DNA of 64,000 bases from Fimenecus sp964457415 (GCA_964457415.1 CAYWFB010000002.1:1-64000), one strand, 5' to 3'; counted from the first letter of the stretch, positions 53,432 through 62,540 are shown. The notes: a model not told the origin generated them from the sequence alone. Translations and numbers: made by a program.

Positions 53432-55298
53432 ATTTATCATTTTTTGCAAGATATATAAGCAAAACTGAAATATCTGACGGTGAAACTCCGCTTATGCGAG
53501 ATGCTTGTCCCACACTTTCAGGGCGGACTTTCTTAAGTTTTTCTCTTGCTTCAAGGCGAAGAGAATAAACATCGTCATAATTTATATCCTTTGGAATTTT
53601 CTTGACTTCAAGACGACGCATTTCATTAACCTTTGCCTGCTGACGCTTGATATATCCCTCGTATTTTAAATCAATTTCAACCTGCTCAAAAATATCGGGT
53701 GTCAATTCCGGTCGGGTTTTATCAAAGGGCGTCAGGCACTCATAATCAAGCTGTGGACGTTTAATAAGCTCTGCGAGGCGAATTCCCGTTTTCATTGGTG
53801 CTGTTTCACGTGAAACAAGCACTTCATTGATTTCGGAAGAGGGCGCAATTGTAATGCTCTCAACTCTTTCGCGCTCTGCTTTTATAAGCTCCATTTTTTT
53901 GCAGAAACGGTCGTATTTTTTCTGCGATATAAGTCCCTGCTCATATCCCATCTGTGTAAGACGGATGTCCGCGTTATCCTGGCGGAGTAAAAGTCTGTAT
54001 TCGCTACGTGAAGTCATCATTCTGTATGGGTCTGAACAACCCTTTGTAACAAGGTCGTCGATAAGTGTACCGATATATGAGCTTGCACGGTCAAGAATAA
54101 AAGGCTCTTTGCCGTTAATTTTGTTATAAGCGTTTATACCTGCCACAAGTCCCTGCGCCGCGGCTTCTTCATAACCTGACGAGCCATTGAACTGACCCGC
54201 ACCGAAAAGATTTTCAATATTACTGAATTCAAGTGAAGATTTCAATGCCAAGGGGTCAACACAGTCATATTCAATTGCATAAGCCGTACGCATAACCTCA
54301 ACATTTTCAAGTCCTTTGATACTTCTTAAGAATTTTAACTGAACATCCTCGGGGAGTGATGATGACATACCCTGTAAATACAATTCTTCTGTATCAAGTC
54401 CGCAAGGCTCAATAAATAACTGATGACGTTCTTTTTCTTCAAAGCGTACAATTTTATCCTCAATACTTGGACAATAACGGGGGCCTACACCCTCGATTTT
54501 TCCCGAATAAAGAGGGGAGCGATGAATATTCTCAAGAATAATTCTCTTTGTTTCTTCATTTGTGTATGTAATATGGCAGACTGATTTATTTTCGGGTAAC
54601 ACTGTTGTATCAAATGAAAATGGTACAATCTGCTCGTCGCCCTCTTGGATTTCTAACTCGGAAAAATCAACACTGCGTCTATTAACTCGTGAGGGAGTAC
54701 CCGTTTTAAATCTTCTAAGCGGAATATCCATTTTCTTAAGTGCCTCTGAAAGTCGTTTTGCCGCAAACATTCCATCAGGTCCGCTTTCGTAAGACACATC
54801 ACCAATATAAATTCTTCCGCCGAGGAAAGTTCCCGTTGCAAGAATAACCGCCTTTGCAGAATAGATTGCCTCTAACTGAGTTTTAAGCATAAACAAATCG
54901 CCGTCTTTATAAAGGTCAACGATTTCTGCCTGCTTCATATCAAGATTTTCTTGTAATTCAAGAGTATGCTTCATATATTTTGAATATTCGCGACGGTCAA
55001 TCTGCGCACGCAAAGAATGAACCGCAGGGCCTTTGCCTCGGTTGAGCATTCTTGTCTGTATGGAATTTTTATCTGCGGCAATACCCATTTCACCACCGAG
55101 AGCATCAATCTCACGAACTAAATGTCCCTTTGATGTTCCGCCGATTGACGGGTTACAGGGCATATTACCAACCCAATCCATATTGATTGTAAAAATTACC
55201 GTTTTAGCTCCTAATCGTGCGGTCGCCAACGCGGCTTCAATACCTGCGTGACCTGCACCAATTACGGCAATATCATATTCCTTTGCGAAGTATTCCAT
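53430..55298 (-). CDS. mnmG: tRNA uridine 5-carboxymethylaminomethyl modification enzyme MnmG
   Basis: FAD-dependent enzyme that modifies wobble uridines of tRNA together with MnmE. The 622-residue protein has the FAD-binding IAVIGAGHAGIEAALATARLG at the start, then NPSIGGTSKGHLVREIDALGG near 47-66. The later segment AGQFNGSSGYEEAAAQGLVAGINA lies near residue 366. It encodes LVSRET across the parS site at 53802. Its usual partner gene mnmE is absent from the jag side, where it is normally found. Confidence 0.97.
   Translation of the reverse strand: MEYFAKEYDIAVIGAGHAGIEAALATARLGAKTVIFTINMDWVGNMPCNPSIGGTSKGHLVREIDALGGEMGIAADKNSIQTRMLNRGKGPAVHSLRAQIDRREYSKYMKHTLELQENLDMKQAEIVDLYKDGDLFMLKTQLEAIYSAKAVILATGTFLGGRIYIGDVSYESGPDGMFAAKRLSEALKKMDIPLRRFKTGTPSRVNRRSVDFSELEIQEGDEQIVPFSFDTTVLPENKSVCHITYTNEETKRIILENIHRSPLYSGKIEGVGPRYCPSIEDKIVRFEEKERHQLFIEPCGLDTEELYLQGMSSSLPEDVQLKFLRSIKGLENVEVMRTAYAIEYDCVDPLALKSSLEFSNIENLFGAGQFNGSSGYEEAAAQGLVAGINAYNKINGKEPFILDRASSYIGTLIDDLVTKGCSDPYRMMTSRSEYRLLLRQDNADIRLTQMGYEQGLISQKKYDRFCKKMELIKAERERVESITIAPSSEINEVLVSRETAPMKTGIRLAELIKRPQLDYECLTPFDKTRPELTPDIFEQVEIDLKYEGYIKRQQAKVNEMRRLEVKKIPKDINYDDVYSLRLEAREKLKKVRPESVGQASRISGVSPSDISVLLIYLAKNDK
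53802..53817. promoter_or_regulatory. parS: parS site inside mnmG
   Basis: Perfect TGTTTCACGTGAAACA palindrome, which is the optimal Spo0J/ParB target. It lies within mnmG and encodes the Val-Ser-Arg-Glu-Thr region, so codon usage there is constrained. Confidence 0.93.
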
Positions 55299-55332
55299 AA
55301 ATATAACCTCAAATAAAAAAAGCAGTGGAGAC

Positions 55333-55382
55333 TGAATCCCTCCACCGCCTACGGCGGTCCCCCTCCCTTTGACAAGGGAGGC
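55333..55382. repeat. 50-bp double-hairpin repeat, copy 2
   Basis: Inverted relative to copy 1 at 4538-4587 with 48 of 50 identical bases. It lies in the 105-base gap between mnmG and jag. Confidence 0.82.
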
Positions 55383-55403
55383 TTTTCCACCAAAACTTAA
55401 AAA

Positions 55404-56381
55404 TTATTCTTCTGTTTTTGCTGAGCGGATTTCTACTTTACCGTAGAGTGAGCCACCGTCAATATCGCTCTTTGGAGCTCTGTCGGGAGCAATTTCGGGC
55501 TTATAAGCCTCTTTTCTCTCGCGTCTGCCACCGTTACGGTTATTTCTGCCACCACGATTGCCAGTATTTCTTGCACCCTCAACAGGAGTAATAACAACTC
55601 TTCTGTCAAGGTCGGAGCCTACTGAATGAGAAGTTGCACCCTCAACCTCTTGAACGGCTGTGTGGATAATTCTTCTCTCATAAGGGTTCATGGGCTCAAG
55701 AGAAATGTTTCTGCCCTGACGAACTGCCTTCATAGCAGTTTTTCTTGCGAGAATTTTAAGAGTTTCTTCTCTCTTTGCACGATAATTGCCAACATTGATT
55801 GCAACTCTCTTATAATTTGCGTTACCCTTGTTAGCCATCATTCTTGCAAGGTACTGAATAGCGTCAAGAGTTTCGCCACGCTTACCGATAATAATACCGT
55901 AATCGTCGCCACAGTCAAGCTCAAAGTAAATTTCTTCTTCATTTGACATTTCTTTGATTTCGCACTCTGTCATTCCAAGACCGAGAACGATTGACTTGAT
56001 ATAATCAGCAGTTTCTTTATAGAGATTTGTCTCTGCCAAAGGAAGCTCGGGAGCAGTTTCTTTAACTTCTTTTACTTCCTTTTTAGGCTCTGCTTTTTCT
56101 TTCTTTTCCTGCTTTTTAGCCTCATTCTTCTGAACGGGCTTTTTGTTTTCATTTTTCTTGTGGTTTTTATTGTTGTGCTTCTTTTCGGGTTTAGGGTCAG
56201 CAACTTCAATTGTTACCTTAACCTTTGCAGGACTTCCGCCGAAAAGACCGAGAAATTTCTTTGCAGGGATTTGTAAAACCTCAACATTGAAATCATCAAA
56301 ATCGCTGATGCCCAATTCTACCATGGCAGCAGCTTTTGCCTCGTCAACCGTTGTGCCGGTTCCGATTGCCTCTTTAATCAT
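55404..56381 (-). CDS. jag: Jag / KhpB-type RNA-binding protein
   Basis: A 325-residue protein with an N-terminal Jag domain (EAIGTGTTVDEAKAAAMVELG, residues about 4-52), a low-complexity Lys/Glu-rich linker (about 60-115), a KH domain (IIIGKRGETLDAIQYLARMM near residue 175-195) and an R3H domain (EPMNPYERRIIHTAVQE near 232-248). The C-terminal 60 residues are Arg/Gly/Asn-rich. KhpB binds RNA with KhpA and affects cell elongation. It follows yidC at 14 bases. This linker is longer than in many homologues. Confidence 0.92.
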   Translation of the reverse strand: MIKEAIGTGTTVDEAKAAAMVELGISDFDDFNVEVLQIPAKKFLGLFGGSPAKVKVTIEVADPKPEKKHNNKNHKKNENKKPVQKNEAKKQEKKEKAEPKKEVKEVKETAPELPLAETNLYKETADYIKSIVLGLGMTECEIKEMSNEEEIYFELDCGDDYGIIIGKRGETLDAIQYLARMMANKGNANYKRVAINVGNYRAKREETLKILARKTAMKAVRQGRNISLEPMNPYERRIIHTAVQEVEGATSHSVGSDLDRRVVITPVEGARNTGNRGGRNNRNGGRRERKEAYKPEIAPDRAPKSDIDGGSLYGKVEIRSAKTEE

Positions 56382-56395
56382 ATTTACACCTCGAA

Positions 56396-57379
56396 TTAGT
56401 CTTCGTCGTTCATTTTTTCTGCAGAGTTTTTGAGAATTCTTTCTCTTGCACGGCGGTTGATAGTTTCGTCAACCATTGATTTTGCAAGCATCTTCTTGGG
56501 TGCAAATACTTTATTTGTAATAACCATCTGAATGAATGAAAGTGCACTTGAAATAATAATGTAAACACCAACGCTTGCAGGGAAAAGGAATGAGAAATAA
56601 ATACTCATTGCAGGTGTCATAAATGACATACATCCCATTGATGGATTTTTTGCCATTTCGGGATTTGTCTTTTTCTGTCTGAGATATGTGTAAACAGCCA
56701 TTGCAAGTGATGTTATACCTGTAAGAATTGGAATAAGCCATAAAAGGTCCCAACCCATTTTAACATCGGGAGTTCTTGAAAGGTTTACACCGAAAATTGT
56801 AAAGTTGTCAATGAATGTGTCAATTTCGCTGATTACTTCAGCAGGTACGCCGCTTAATTTACCGTCAGCAACAAGTGTGTCAAAATGCTCAATAATAATT
56901 GACTCAAGTCTGTATTCTGCATTTGATGTGTTGCCGTTTTCAGGCACAAGGCTTGTATAAGCCTCAAGTGTTCTTCCTGCATCCTTAATGACATTAAGAA
57001 CGCTTTCTTCAATGCGAAGAACGTAAGAGAGAATTTTGTAGTTTACTGAATAAACACCCATCATAATGGGAAGCTGAATAAGCATAGGAAGGCAACCGCC
57101 TGTCATTGACGAATAGCCCTCACGTGAGTAAAGCTCGCTCATAGCCTCCTGCATTTTCTGCTGGTTATTTGCATACTTTTCTCTGATCCTTTTGATTTTC
57201 GGCTGCATTCTCTGGCTTTTTACCATGCTTTTCTGCTGCTTAATCGAGGACGGGAGTAAAAGAAGCTTAACGCAAATCGTCATAAGCAACAAAGAAAGAA
57301 GATAGTTATTACTAATATCATAGAAAAAACCTATGAGATAACCGAAAGGTACTGAAAATACGTTTCTGATAAAATCCAT
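56396..57379 (-). CDS. yidC: Membrane protein insertase YidC
   Basis: Inserts proteins into the membrane. The 327-residue protein begins with a hydrophobic segment, then a cytoplasmic Lys/Arg-rich hairpin (KQQKSMVKSQRMQPKIKRI near residues 48-66) and the conserved region MSELYSREGYSSMTGGCLPMLIQLPIM near 83-109. A large loop (about 125-195) separates it from the last segments. There is no lipobox, unlike Bacillus SpoIIIJ. It lies 24 bases after yidD. Confidence 0.95.
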   Translation of the reverse strand: MDFIRNVFSVPFGYLIGFFYDISNNYLLSLLLMTICVKLLLLPSSIKQQKSMVKSQRMQPKIKRIREKYANNQQKMQEAMSELYSREGYSSMTGGCLPMLIQLPIMMGVYSVNYKILSYVLRIEESVLNVIKDAGRTLEAYTSLVPENGNTSNAEYRLESIIIEHFDTLVADGKLSGVPAEVISEIDTFIDNFTIFGVNLSRTPDVKMGWDLLWLIPILTGITSLAMAVYTYLRQKKTNPEMAKNPSMGCMSFMTPAMSIYFSFLFPASVGVYIIISSALSFIQMVITNKVFAPKKMLAKSMVDETINRRARERILKNSAEKMNDED

Positions 57380-57403
57380 TTTTGTCCTCCAAATTTTGTG
57401 GAC

Positions 57404-57631
57404 TCACTTTTTTTCTTTTTTCTCGGGAACAGGGTCATACCCGCCCGGGAAAAGGGGATTACACCGTAATAGTCTTAAAACAGAAAGAAAGGAACCCTTA
57501 ATAACCCCAAATCTTTCAACTGCCTCTAATGCATACTGTGAGCAGGTCGGGTAATAACGGCAACGGGGCCCGAATAACGGGGAAATTTTTCTCTGATAAA
57601 AGCATATTGCCTTAATTATCAGTTTCTTCAT
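57404..57631 (-). CDS. yidD: Membrane protein insertion efficiency factor YidD
   Basis: A 75-residue protein with KAICFYQRKISPLFGPRCRYYPTCSQYALEAVERFG, the complete family signature including the three conserved cysteines, then FPGGYDPVP. It overlaps the rnpA gene by 20 bases, a frequent arrangement in Bacillota. Its role is in assisting membrane protein insertion. Confidence 0.96.
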   Translation of the reverse strand: MKKLIIKAICFYQRKISPLFGPRCRYYPTCSQYALEAVERFGVIKGSFLSVLRLLRCNPLFPGGYDPVPEKKEKK

Positions 57632-57962
57632 TTATAACCCCTGCCTTTTTAAGCTGTGAAAGCATAACAGACGCCAAATCGCCGCTTTTTATAAATACTG
57701 TTTTAGTACGAGCCACGAAAACAAAATCGTAATTTCCGCTTATTCTGTCTTCAAGTGAACTGTAAGCTGCACGTATTACACGCCTTGCACGGTTACGCTC
57801 AACAGCATTACCAATTTTTTTTGAAGTAGTTATTCCTACACGACAAATTCCCGCACGGTTTTTCATTACATAAGAAACCAGTGCAGGACTCTGAAATGAT
57901 TTTCCTTTGCCGTAAAGTCTGCGGAAATCACAGTTGTTTTTGATTGTTACTGTCCGTTTCAA
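57612..57962 (-). CDS. rnpA: Ribonuclease P protein component
   Basis: Protein subunit of RNase P, which matures the 5' ends of tRNAs. The 116-residue protein has FRRLYGKGKS near residue 13 and the RNR motif in GNAVERNRARRVIRAAY near 51-67. The start is a TTG (57962), 25 bases after rpmH, with no strong ribosome-binding site; translation may depend on coupling or on rpmH mRNA structure. Confidence 0.94.
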   Translation of the reverse strand: MKRTVTIKNNCDFRRLYGKGKSFQSPALVSYVMKNRAGICRVGITTSKKIGNAVERNRARRVIRAAYSSLEDRISGNYDFVFVARTKTVFIKSGDLASVMLSQLKKAGVINEETDN

Positions 57963-57987
57963 TTTTTAAAACCCGAACCGACAAAAA

Positions 57988-58122
57988 TTAGTATGTCAGC
58001 TGCTTTCTGCCCTTTGCTCTTCTGCGGGCAAGTACCTTTCTGCCGTTTCTGTCAGACATTCTCTTACGGAAGCCGTGCTCCATCTTGCGATGACGCTTCT
58101 TGGGCTGATAAGTTCTCTTCAT
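57988..58122 (-). CDS. rpmH: Ribosomal protein L34
   Basis: Forty-four residues: MKRTYQPKKRHRKMEHGF at the start and RVKGRKQ-type basic end reading LARRRAKGRKQLTY. This is a complete L34. A GGAGG site precedes the ATG, and a near-perfect promoter lies upstream at 58180-58208. It heads the minus-strand block that diverges from dnaA. Confidence 0.98.
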   Translation of the reverse strand: MKRTYQPKKRHRKMEHGFRKRMSDRNGRKVLARRRAKGRKQLTY

Positions 58123-58179
58123 TTTTACTCCTCCGTTTCATAATTTAGTCACACATTGTAAAAATATCTGCGGATAGAC

Positions 58180-58208
58180 ATTATATAAAAAAAAAGTCAA
58201 CTTGTCAA
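58180..58208 (-). promoter_or_regulatory. Consensus promoter for rpmH
   Basis: On the minus strand a perfect TTGACA (58203-58208), 17-base spacer and perfect TATAAT (58180-58185), about 58 bases before the rpmH start codon. Confidence 0.85.
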
Positions 58209-58402
58209 CTTTAAAAAATTAAGTGCAATTTTTCAATATCTGCGACAAATATTTAAATTTACAATATTTTTTAACAATATCTTGTGTTTTTTGTCGAAAA
58301 CCTCTTTAAAAAATTTTTATAAATATTGATTTTTTAATTTTTTTCCTGAAAAAATTCACTATATTATATATATAAATTAGTATATATTTATTACATTTTC
58401 CA

Positions 58403-58431
58403 TTGAAATTCATTTAAAAGTGTGCTAAAAT
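58403..58431 (+). promoter_or_regulatory. Promoter for dnaA
   Basis: TTGAAA (58403-58408) and TAAAAT (58426-58431) are spaced by 17 bases and give a leader of about 115 nt before the TTG start of dnaA. Confidence 0.6.
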
Positions 58432-58552
58432 TGATTATATATGAAATTGGGTCACTACACTTAAAAACACCCAAAACGCCAAATAGGGCACATTTTATTG
58501 AAATTACGGCATTTACCTTATTTTTACTATTTTTCAGAAAGGATGAAATAAT

Positions 58553-59863
58553 TTGAATTCTTATTCTCAATTTTGGGAAACAATATGTAATTATTGCAAA
58601 GAAAATATGGAATCAAATACCGCTTATGAAATGTGGATAAAGCCATTAAAGCTTATTAAGCTTGAAGCTGACCGCGTCATTATTGCTGCAGAGCTTTTTA
58701 AAATAAATGTTTTAAAAGACCGTTACAGTAAGCTTTTGAAAGAAGCATTTTTGAGTGTTATGGGCTTTAATGTGGATATTGATATTATCCCATTTGAAAA
58801 TATTCCGGAAGAAAAGCCACAAGAAAATAAAAATAACGGCTTTACAAGTGTTGAAAATGAAAAACTTACCTTCAATAACTTTATTGTAGGTCCTTCAAAC
58901 AAATTTGCTTATACTGCATCAATGAGAGTTGCTGAAACTCCCGGCTCTGTTTTTAATCCGCTTTTCATTTATGGTAATTCAGGTCTTGGTAAAACTCATC
59001 TTCTCAATGCAATTATTGAAAAATTAAAATCCAACAATCCAAATGCAAATATTGTCTATACAACAAGTGAAAATCTCACTAACGAGTTAGTTTTTGCTTT
59101 GAATACAAAAACAACTCACGATTTTCATCACAAATACAGAGATTGTGACGCATTGCTTATTGATGATATTCAATTTATTGCAGGAAAAAATCAGACAGAA
59201 GAAGAAGTTTTCCATACATTTGACACTTTAACTAAAGCAGGAAAACAGATTGTTCTTACATCGGACAAGCCACCAAGTGCAATTCCAAAAATTGAAGACA
59301 GACTTAAAACACGTTTTGAAAGCGGTCTTAATTGTGATATTCAGCCACCTGATTTTGAAACAAGAGTTGCAATTATCAAGGATAAAGCAAATTATCTTAA
59401 TTTTCAGATTCCCGATGATGTATGCTTCTTTATTGCAGAAAATATCAAGGGTAATATTCGTCAGATGGGCAGCTCTGTTAAAAATATTTATGCATACTGT
59501 TCATTCAACAATGTTGTTCCTACGGTTGAAATTGCAAAGGATGTCTTAAAGGATATTCTTATTACAAGCCAACCCGTAAGTGTTATAGTTGATAATATTC
59601 TTGAAAAAGTATCATTTACTTTCGGCGTTACTGTTGAACAGCTTAAAAGTGAGCGTCGTGATGCAAATATCAATAATGCAAGACAGGCTGCTATGTACAT
59701 AATCCGTGAAATTACTGATTTGTCACAGGATGAGGTTGGTAAAATATTTGGAAGAAATCATTCAACTGTCAATTCTTCACTTAAAAATGTGCAGAACAAA
59801 ATCAATACTGACGGAAAATACAAAAATCTCATTAACGAAATTATTAAGAATATAAATGACTAA
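58553..59863 (+). CDS. dnaA: Chromosomal replication initiator DnaA
   Basis: The initiator of replication. The 436-residue protein has domain I (about 1-80), a short domain II, an AAA+ domain with Walker A GNSGLGKTHLL near 140-150 and Walker B ALLIDDIQFIAGK near 201-213, and a C-terminal HTH domain. A TTG start at 58553 follows AAAGGATG; no ATG gives a complete domain I. The DNA-binding signature reads FGRNHSTVNSSL, whereas the usual motif is GGRDHTTVLHA, so a conserved Asp and a Thr are changed. This may alter the target sequence. No canonical box is visible nearby. Confidence 0.97.
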   Translation: MNSYSQFWETICNYCKENMESNTAYEMWIKPLKLIKLEADRVIIAAELFKINVLKDRYSKLLKEAFLSVMGFNVDIDIIPFENIPEEKPQENKNNGFTSVENEKLTFNNFIVGPSNKFAYTASMRVAETPGSVFNPLFIYGNSGLGKTHLLNAIIEKLKSNNPNANIVYTTSENLTNELVFALNTKTTHDFHHKYRDCDALLIDDIQFIAGKNQTEEEVFHTFDTLTKAGKQIVLTSDKPPSAIPKIEDRLKTRFESGLNCDIQPPDFETRVAIIKDKANYLNFQIPDDVCFFIAENIKGNIRQMGSSVKNIYAYCSFNNVVPTVEIAKDVLKDILITSQPVSVIVDNILEKVSFTFGVTVEQLKSERRDANINNARQAAMYIIREITDLSQDEVGKIFGRNHSTVNSSLKNVQNKINTDGKYKNLINEIIKNIND

Positions 59864-60078
59864 GATTTCGACATTTTTTAAGTTTTCAACATTATTGTTT
59901 TCAACAAGTTAATTTTCTACTTTAAAGCTGACATTCACTCAAAAAGTTTTCAAAGGCGAAATTAATATGATTTAGCTTAGATAATGCGTAATTTATTTAA
60001 GTTTTCGACAGTTTGAACTGCCCCTACTACTAATACTATTACTTATTTATTTTTTATTATTAAAAAAGGAGAATGATT
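59864..60078. other. dnaA-dnaN intergenic region with TTTTC(A/G)ACA 9-mers
   Basis: TTTTCAACA occurs at 59883-59891 and 59898-59906, 15 bases apart; ATTTCGACA is at 59865-59873 and TTTTCGACA at 60002-60010. All differ from canonical TTATCCACA at two or more positions. They are candidate DnaA boxes or other repeats of an origin. A poly-T/A stretch lies near 60045-60068 before the dnaN ribosome-binding site. No gene is present. Confidence 0.6.
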
Positions 60079-61200
60079 ATGAAATTTATCTGTTCCTCTC
60101 AAATTTTAAGCGAGGCTTGTATGAATGTGCAAAGAGCTACTTCCACAAAGTCTTCAAATCTTCCTACAATTGAGGGTATTTTAATAAAAGCTGAAAATGA
60201 CCGCATTATGCTCACAGGTTACGATTTGGAAATGGGAATTATCACCTCTGTTGAAGGTCGAGTTGAGCAAACAGGCAGTATTATCCTCAATGCAAAAATT
60301 CTTTGTGATATTTTGAGAAATTCTCCTGATGACCTTGTTTCAATTGAATGTGACGAACGTCTTATCTGCAAAATCAAGAGCGGTGACTCTGAATTTTCAA
60401 TCACAGGCTTTTCAGAGACAGATTATCCTGAGCTCCCCTCAGTTTCAGGTGGTTTTCCAATTGTTATTAACGGTGAAATCTTAAAGGATATGGTAAGAAA
60501 GACTATTTTTGCAACTGCTGATAACGGCGCAAAGATGGTACATACAGGTGTTCGTTTTGAGGTAACAAACGAAAATATTCGTCTTGTTGCAGTTGACGGT
60601 TATAAGCTTGCTATCAGAAATGAAAAAATCGACTATGTGGGCGAAGAGAAAATCTTTATTATTCCTAAAAAGACACTTAATGAAGTAATTAAGCTTGCAG
60701 GCGACGGCGATGAAACAGTTTCAATGGTTGTTGCATCTCGTCACATTATGTTTGAGTGTGGAAGATATGTAATCGTTTCTCGTCTTCTTGAGGGTGAATT
60801 CTTAAGCTATAAGAGTGCTATCCCCACAACTGCAAAAACAGAAGTTAAAGTAAACACAAGAAAGCTTATCAGCAGTATTGAAAGAACTTCACTTATTATT
60901 ACTGAAAGAATTAAGAGCTATGTAAGATGTATTTTTGATACAGATTCAATCAGAATTTCAAGTACAACTGCTCTTGGTACTGCAAACGACAGACTTCTTG
61001 CAGATATTCAGGGTGAAAGAGTAGAAATCGGCTTTAATAACAAATATCTTCTTGATGCACTCAAGGTTTGTGATACTGATGAAATCACACTTCGCCTTAA
61101 TGGTGCAACATCACCTATTATTATGGTACCTGAAGATGACGGCTCACTCATTTATGAGAGAAACTTCTTGTTTATGGTACTTCCCGTAAGGATGAACTAA
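60079..61200 (+). CDS. dnaN: DNA polymerase III beta clamp
   Basis: Sliding clamp that tethers the replicative polymerase. The 373-residue protein starts MKFICSSQILSEACMNVQRA and shows the three-domain repeat; GVRFEVTNENIRLVAVDGYKLA lies near residue 158-180 and the C-terminal MVLPVRMN is typical. ATG at 60079 has AAGGAGA at seven bases; the ATG two codons earlier overlaps that site. Confidence 0.97.
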   Translation: MKFICSSQILSEACMNVQRATSTKSSNLPTIEGILIKAENDRIMLTGYDLEMGIITSVEGRVEQTGSIILNAKILCDILRNSPDDLVSIECDERLICKIKSGDSEFSITGFSETDYPELPSVSGGFPIVINGEILKDMVRKTIFATADNGAKMVHTGVRFEVTNENIRLVAVDGYKLAIRNEKIDYVGEEKIFIIPKKTLNEVIKLAGDGDETVSMVVASRHIMFECGRYVIVSRLLEGEFLSYKSAIPTTAKTEVKVNTRKLISSIERTSLIITERIKSYVRCIFDTDSIRISSTTALGTANDRLLADIQGERVEIGFNNKYLLDALKVCDTDEITLRLNGATSPIIMVPEDDGSLIYERNFLFMVLPVRMN

Positions 61201-61203
61201 TCT

Positions 61204-61446
61204 ATGAAAAAAATTTCCGTACGCATTAAACAAACAGAACGTCGTGAAATTAAAATTGACTCTGAATTTATAAGACTTGATTCACTTTTAAAGCTTTGCA
61301 ATGCAGTTATGACAGGTGGACATGCCAAAATAGTTATTCAAGAGGGCGAAGTAAAGGTAAACGGCGAAATCTGCACTGCACGCGGTAAAAAAATCCGTGT
61401 TGGTGATGAGGTTTTATTTGACAATGTAATTTATGAGGTTGTCTGA
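61204..61446 (+). CDS. yaaA: S4-domain RNA-binding protein YaaA/RlbA-type
   Basis: Eighty residues forming a single S4 domain: FIRLDSLLKLCNAVMTGGHAKIVIQEGEVKVNGEICTARGKKI. It lies between dnaN and recF as in Bacillus yaaA. It overlaps recF by one base. S4 proteins of this type are thought to bind ribosomal or other structured RNA. Confidence 0.92.
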   Translation: MKKISVRIKQTERREIKIDSEFIRLDSLLKLCNAVMTGGHAKIVIQEGEVKVNGEICTARGKKIRVGDEVLFDNVIYEVV

Positions 61447-62540
61447 TGTATATTAACGAAATAAAAATCGAAAATTTTCGTAATATCGACTTTATGGGTA
61501 TTTTTCCCGATAAAGAAATAAACGTAATATATGGGCAGAATGGTCAAGGTAAGACAAATCTTTTAGAGGCAATGTGGCTTTTTACAGGTTGTAAGAGTTT
61601 TCGCGCTTCAAAAGATAGTGAGCTTGTGCAGTTTAATCAAGAAAATTCAAAAATTTCAATGAGTTTTCAGACAGAACTCCGCGAAAATAACGCCACAATT
61701 TTTATTGATAAAAAAAGAACTGCAAATTTAAATGGTGTAAATCTAGCATCTCCCCGTGAATTGATTGGAAAATATTATTCTGTTGTATTTTCACCCATTC
61801 ATTTGTCACTTATTAAAGACGGTCCTGTTAACAGACGAAAATTTATTGATACAGCAATAAGCCAGATTGATAATATGTACGCTAAAAAGCTCACATATTT
61901 CAATCACCTTATTCAGCAGAAAAATGCACTCTTAAAAAATGCTGCAGAAAACCCATCACTTCTTGATACACTTGATATATGGGATGAAAAAATCGCATTG
62001 GCAGGTGCTGAGGTAATTGTTGACAGAATAAATTACATTAAAATGCTACAAGTAAAAGCTACTGAAATTTATTCGGGAATTTCCGGAGAAAAAGAAGAGC
62101 TTAAAATTAAATATTTAAGTAATGTCCGCTATGAAAGCGAAGAAAAGCAGGATATTGCAAGAATATATTTTGAAAGTATGCAAAAGCACAGACCAAATGA
62201 TTTGTATTTAAAAAATACATCAAGCGGTCCTCACCGTGACGACATTGAAATTCTTATAAACGGAATTTCGGCAAGAAAATTCGGCTCGCAGGGTCAACAG
62301 AGAAGTGCTTCGCTTGCCTTAAAGCTTGGTGAAGCGGAAATCATTAAGGATTTAAAGGGTGAGCATCCTGTAATTCTTCTTGATGATGTTATGAGCGAGC
62401 TTGACAGTACGCGACAAAATTACATACTTAACAAAATGACGGGAAAACAAGTGTTTATCACCTGTTGCGAAAAAGAAACAGTTTCACGTCTTTGCGCAGG
62501 CAAGGTATTTAAAATAGAAAACGGAAAAGTGGTGGACTGA
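61446..62540 (+). CDS. recF: DNA replication and repair protein RecF
   Basis: Helps load RecA at gaps via RecO and RecR. The 364-residue ABC-type ATPase begins MYINEIKIENFRNID and has Walker A VIYGQNGQGKTNLLEAM near residues 28-44, the signature SQGQQRSASLALKLGEAE near 280-297 and Walker B PVILLDDVMSELD near 304-316. It is coupled by one-base overlaps to the S4 gene and remB. Confidence 0.97.
   Translation: MYINEIKIENFRNIDFMGIFPDKEINVIYGQNGQGKTNLLEAMWLFTGCKSFRASKDSELVQFNQENSKISMSFQTELRENNATIFIDKKRTANLNGVNLASPRELIGKYYSVVFSPIHLSLIKDGPVNRRKFIDTAISQIDNMYAKKLTYFNHLIQQKNALLKNAAENPSLLDTLDIWDEKIALAGAEVIVDRINYIKMLQVKATEIYSGISGEKEELKIKYLSNVRYESEEKQDIARIYFESMQKHRPNDLYLKNTSSGPHRDDIEILINGISARKFGSQGQQRSASLALKLGEAEIIKDLKGEHPVILLDDVMSELDSTRQNYILNKMTGKQVFITCCEKETVSRLCAGKVFKIENGKVVD

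Larger units (their letters stand above)
58123..58552. other. Probable oriC-upstream intergenic region
   Basis: A 430-base A/T-rich region between divergent rpmH and dnaA. It carries the rpmH and dnaA promoters, a TGTCGAAAA 9-mer (58292-58300, reverse complement TTTTCGACA) and a direct AGTCAACTT/TGTCAACTT pair. No canonical TTATCCACA box was found by eye. Poly-A/T runs from 58300 to 58400 would melt easily. Location of the actual origin is inferred from gene order only. Confidence 0.65.

Noticed and set aside
58123..58552. Canonical DnaA boxes TTATCCACA
   Set aside because: None found by eye on either strand, including the dnaA-dnaN gap; only divergent 9-mers were noted.
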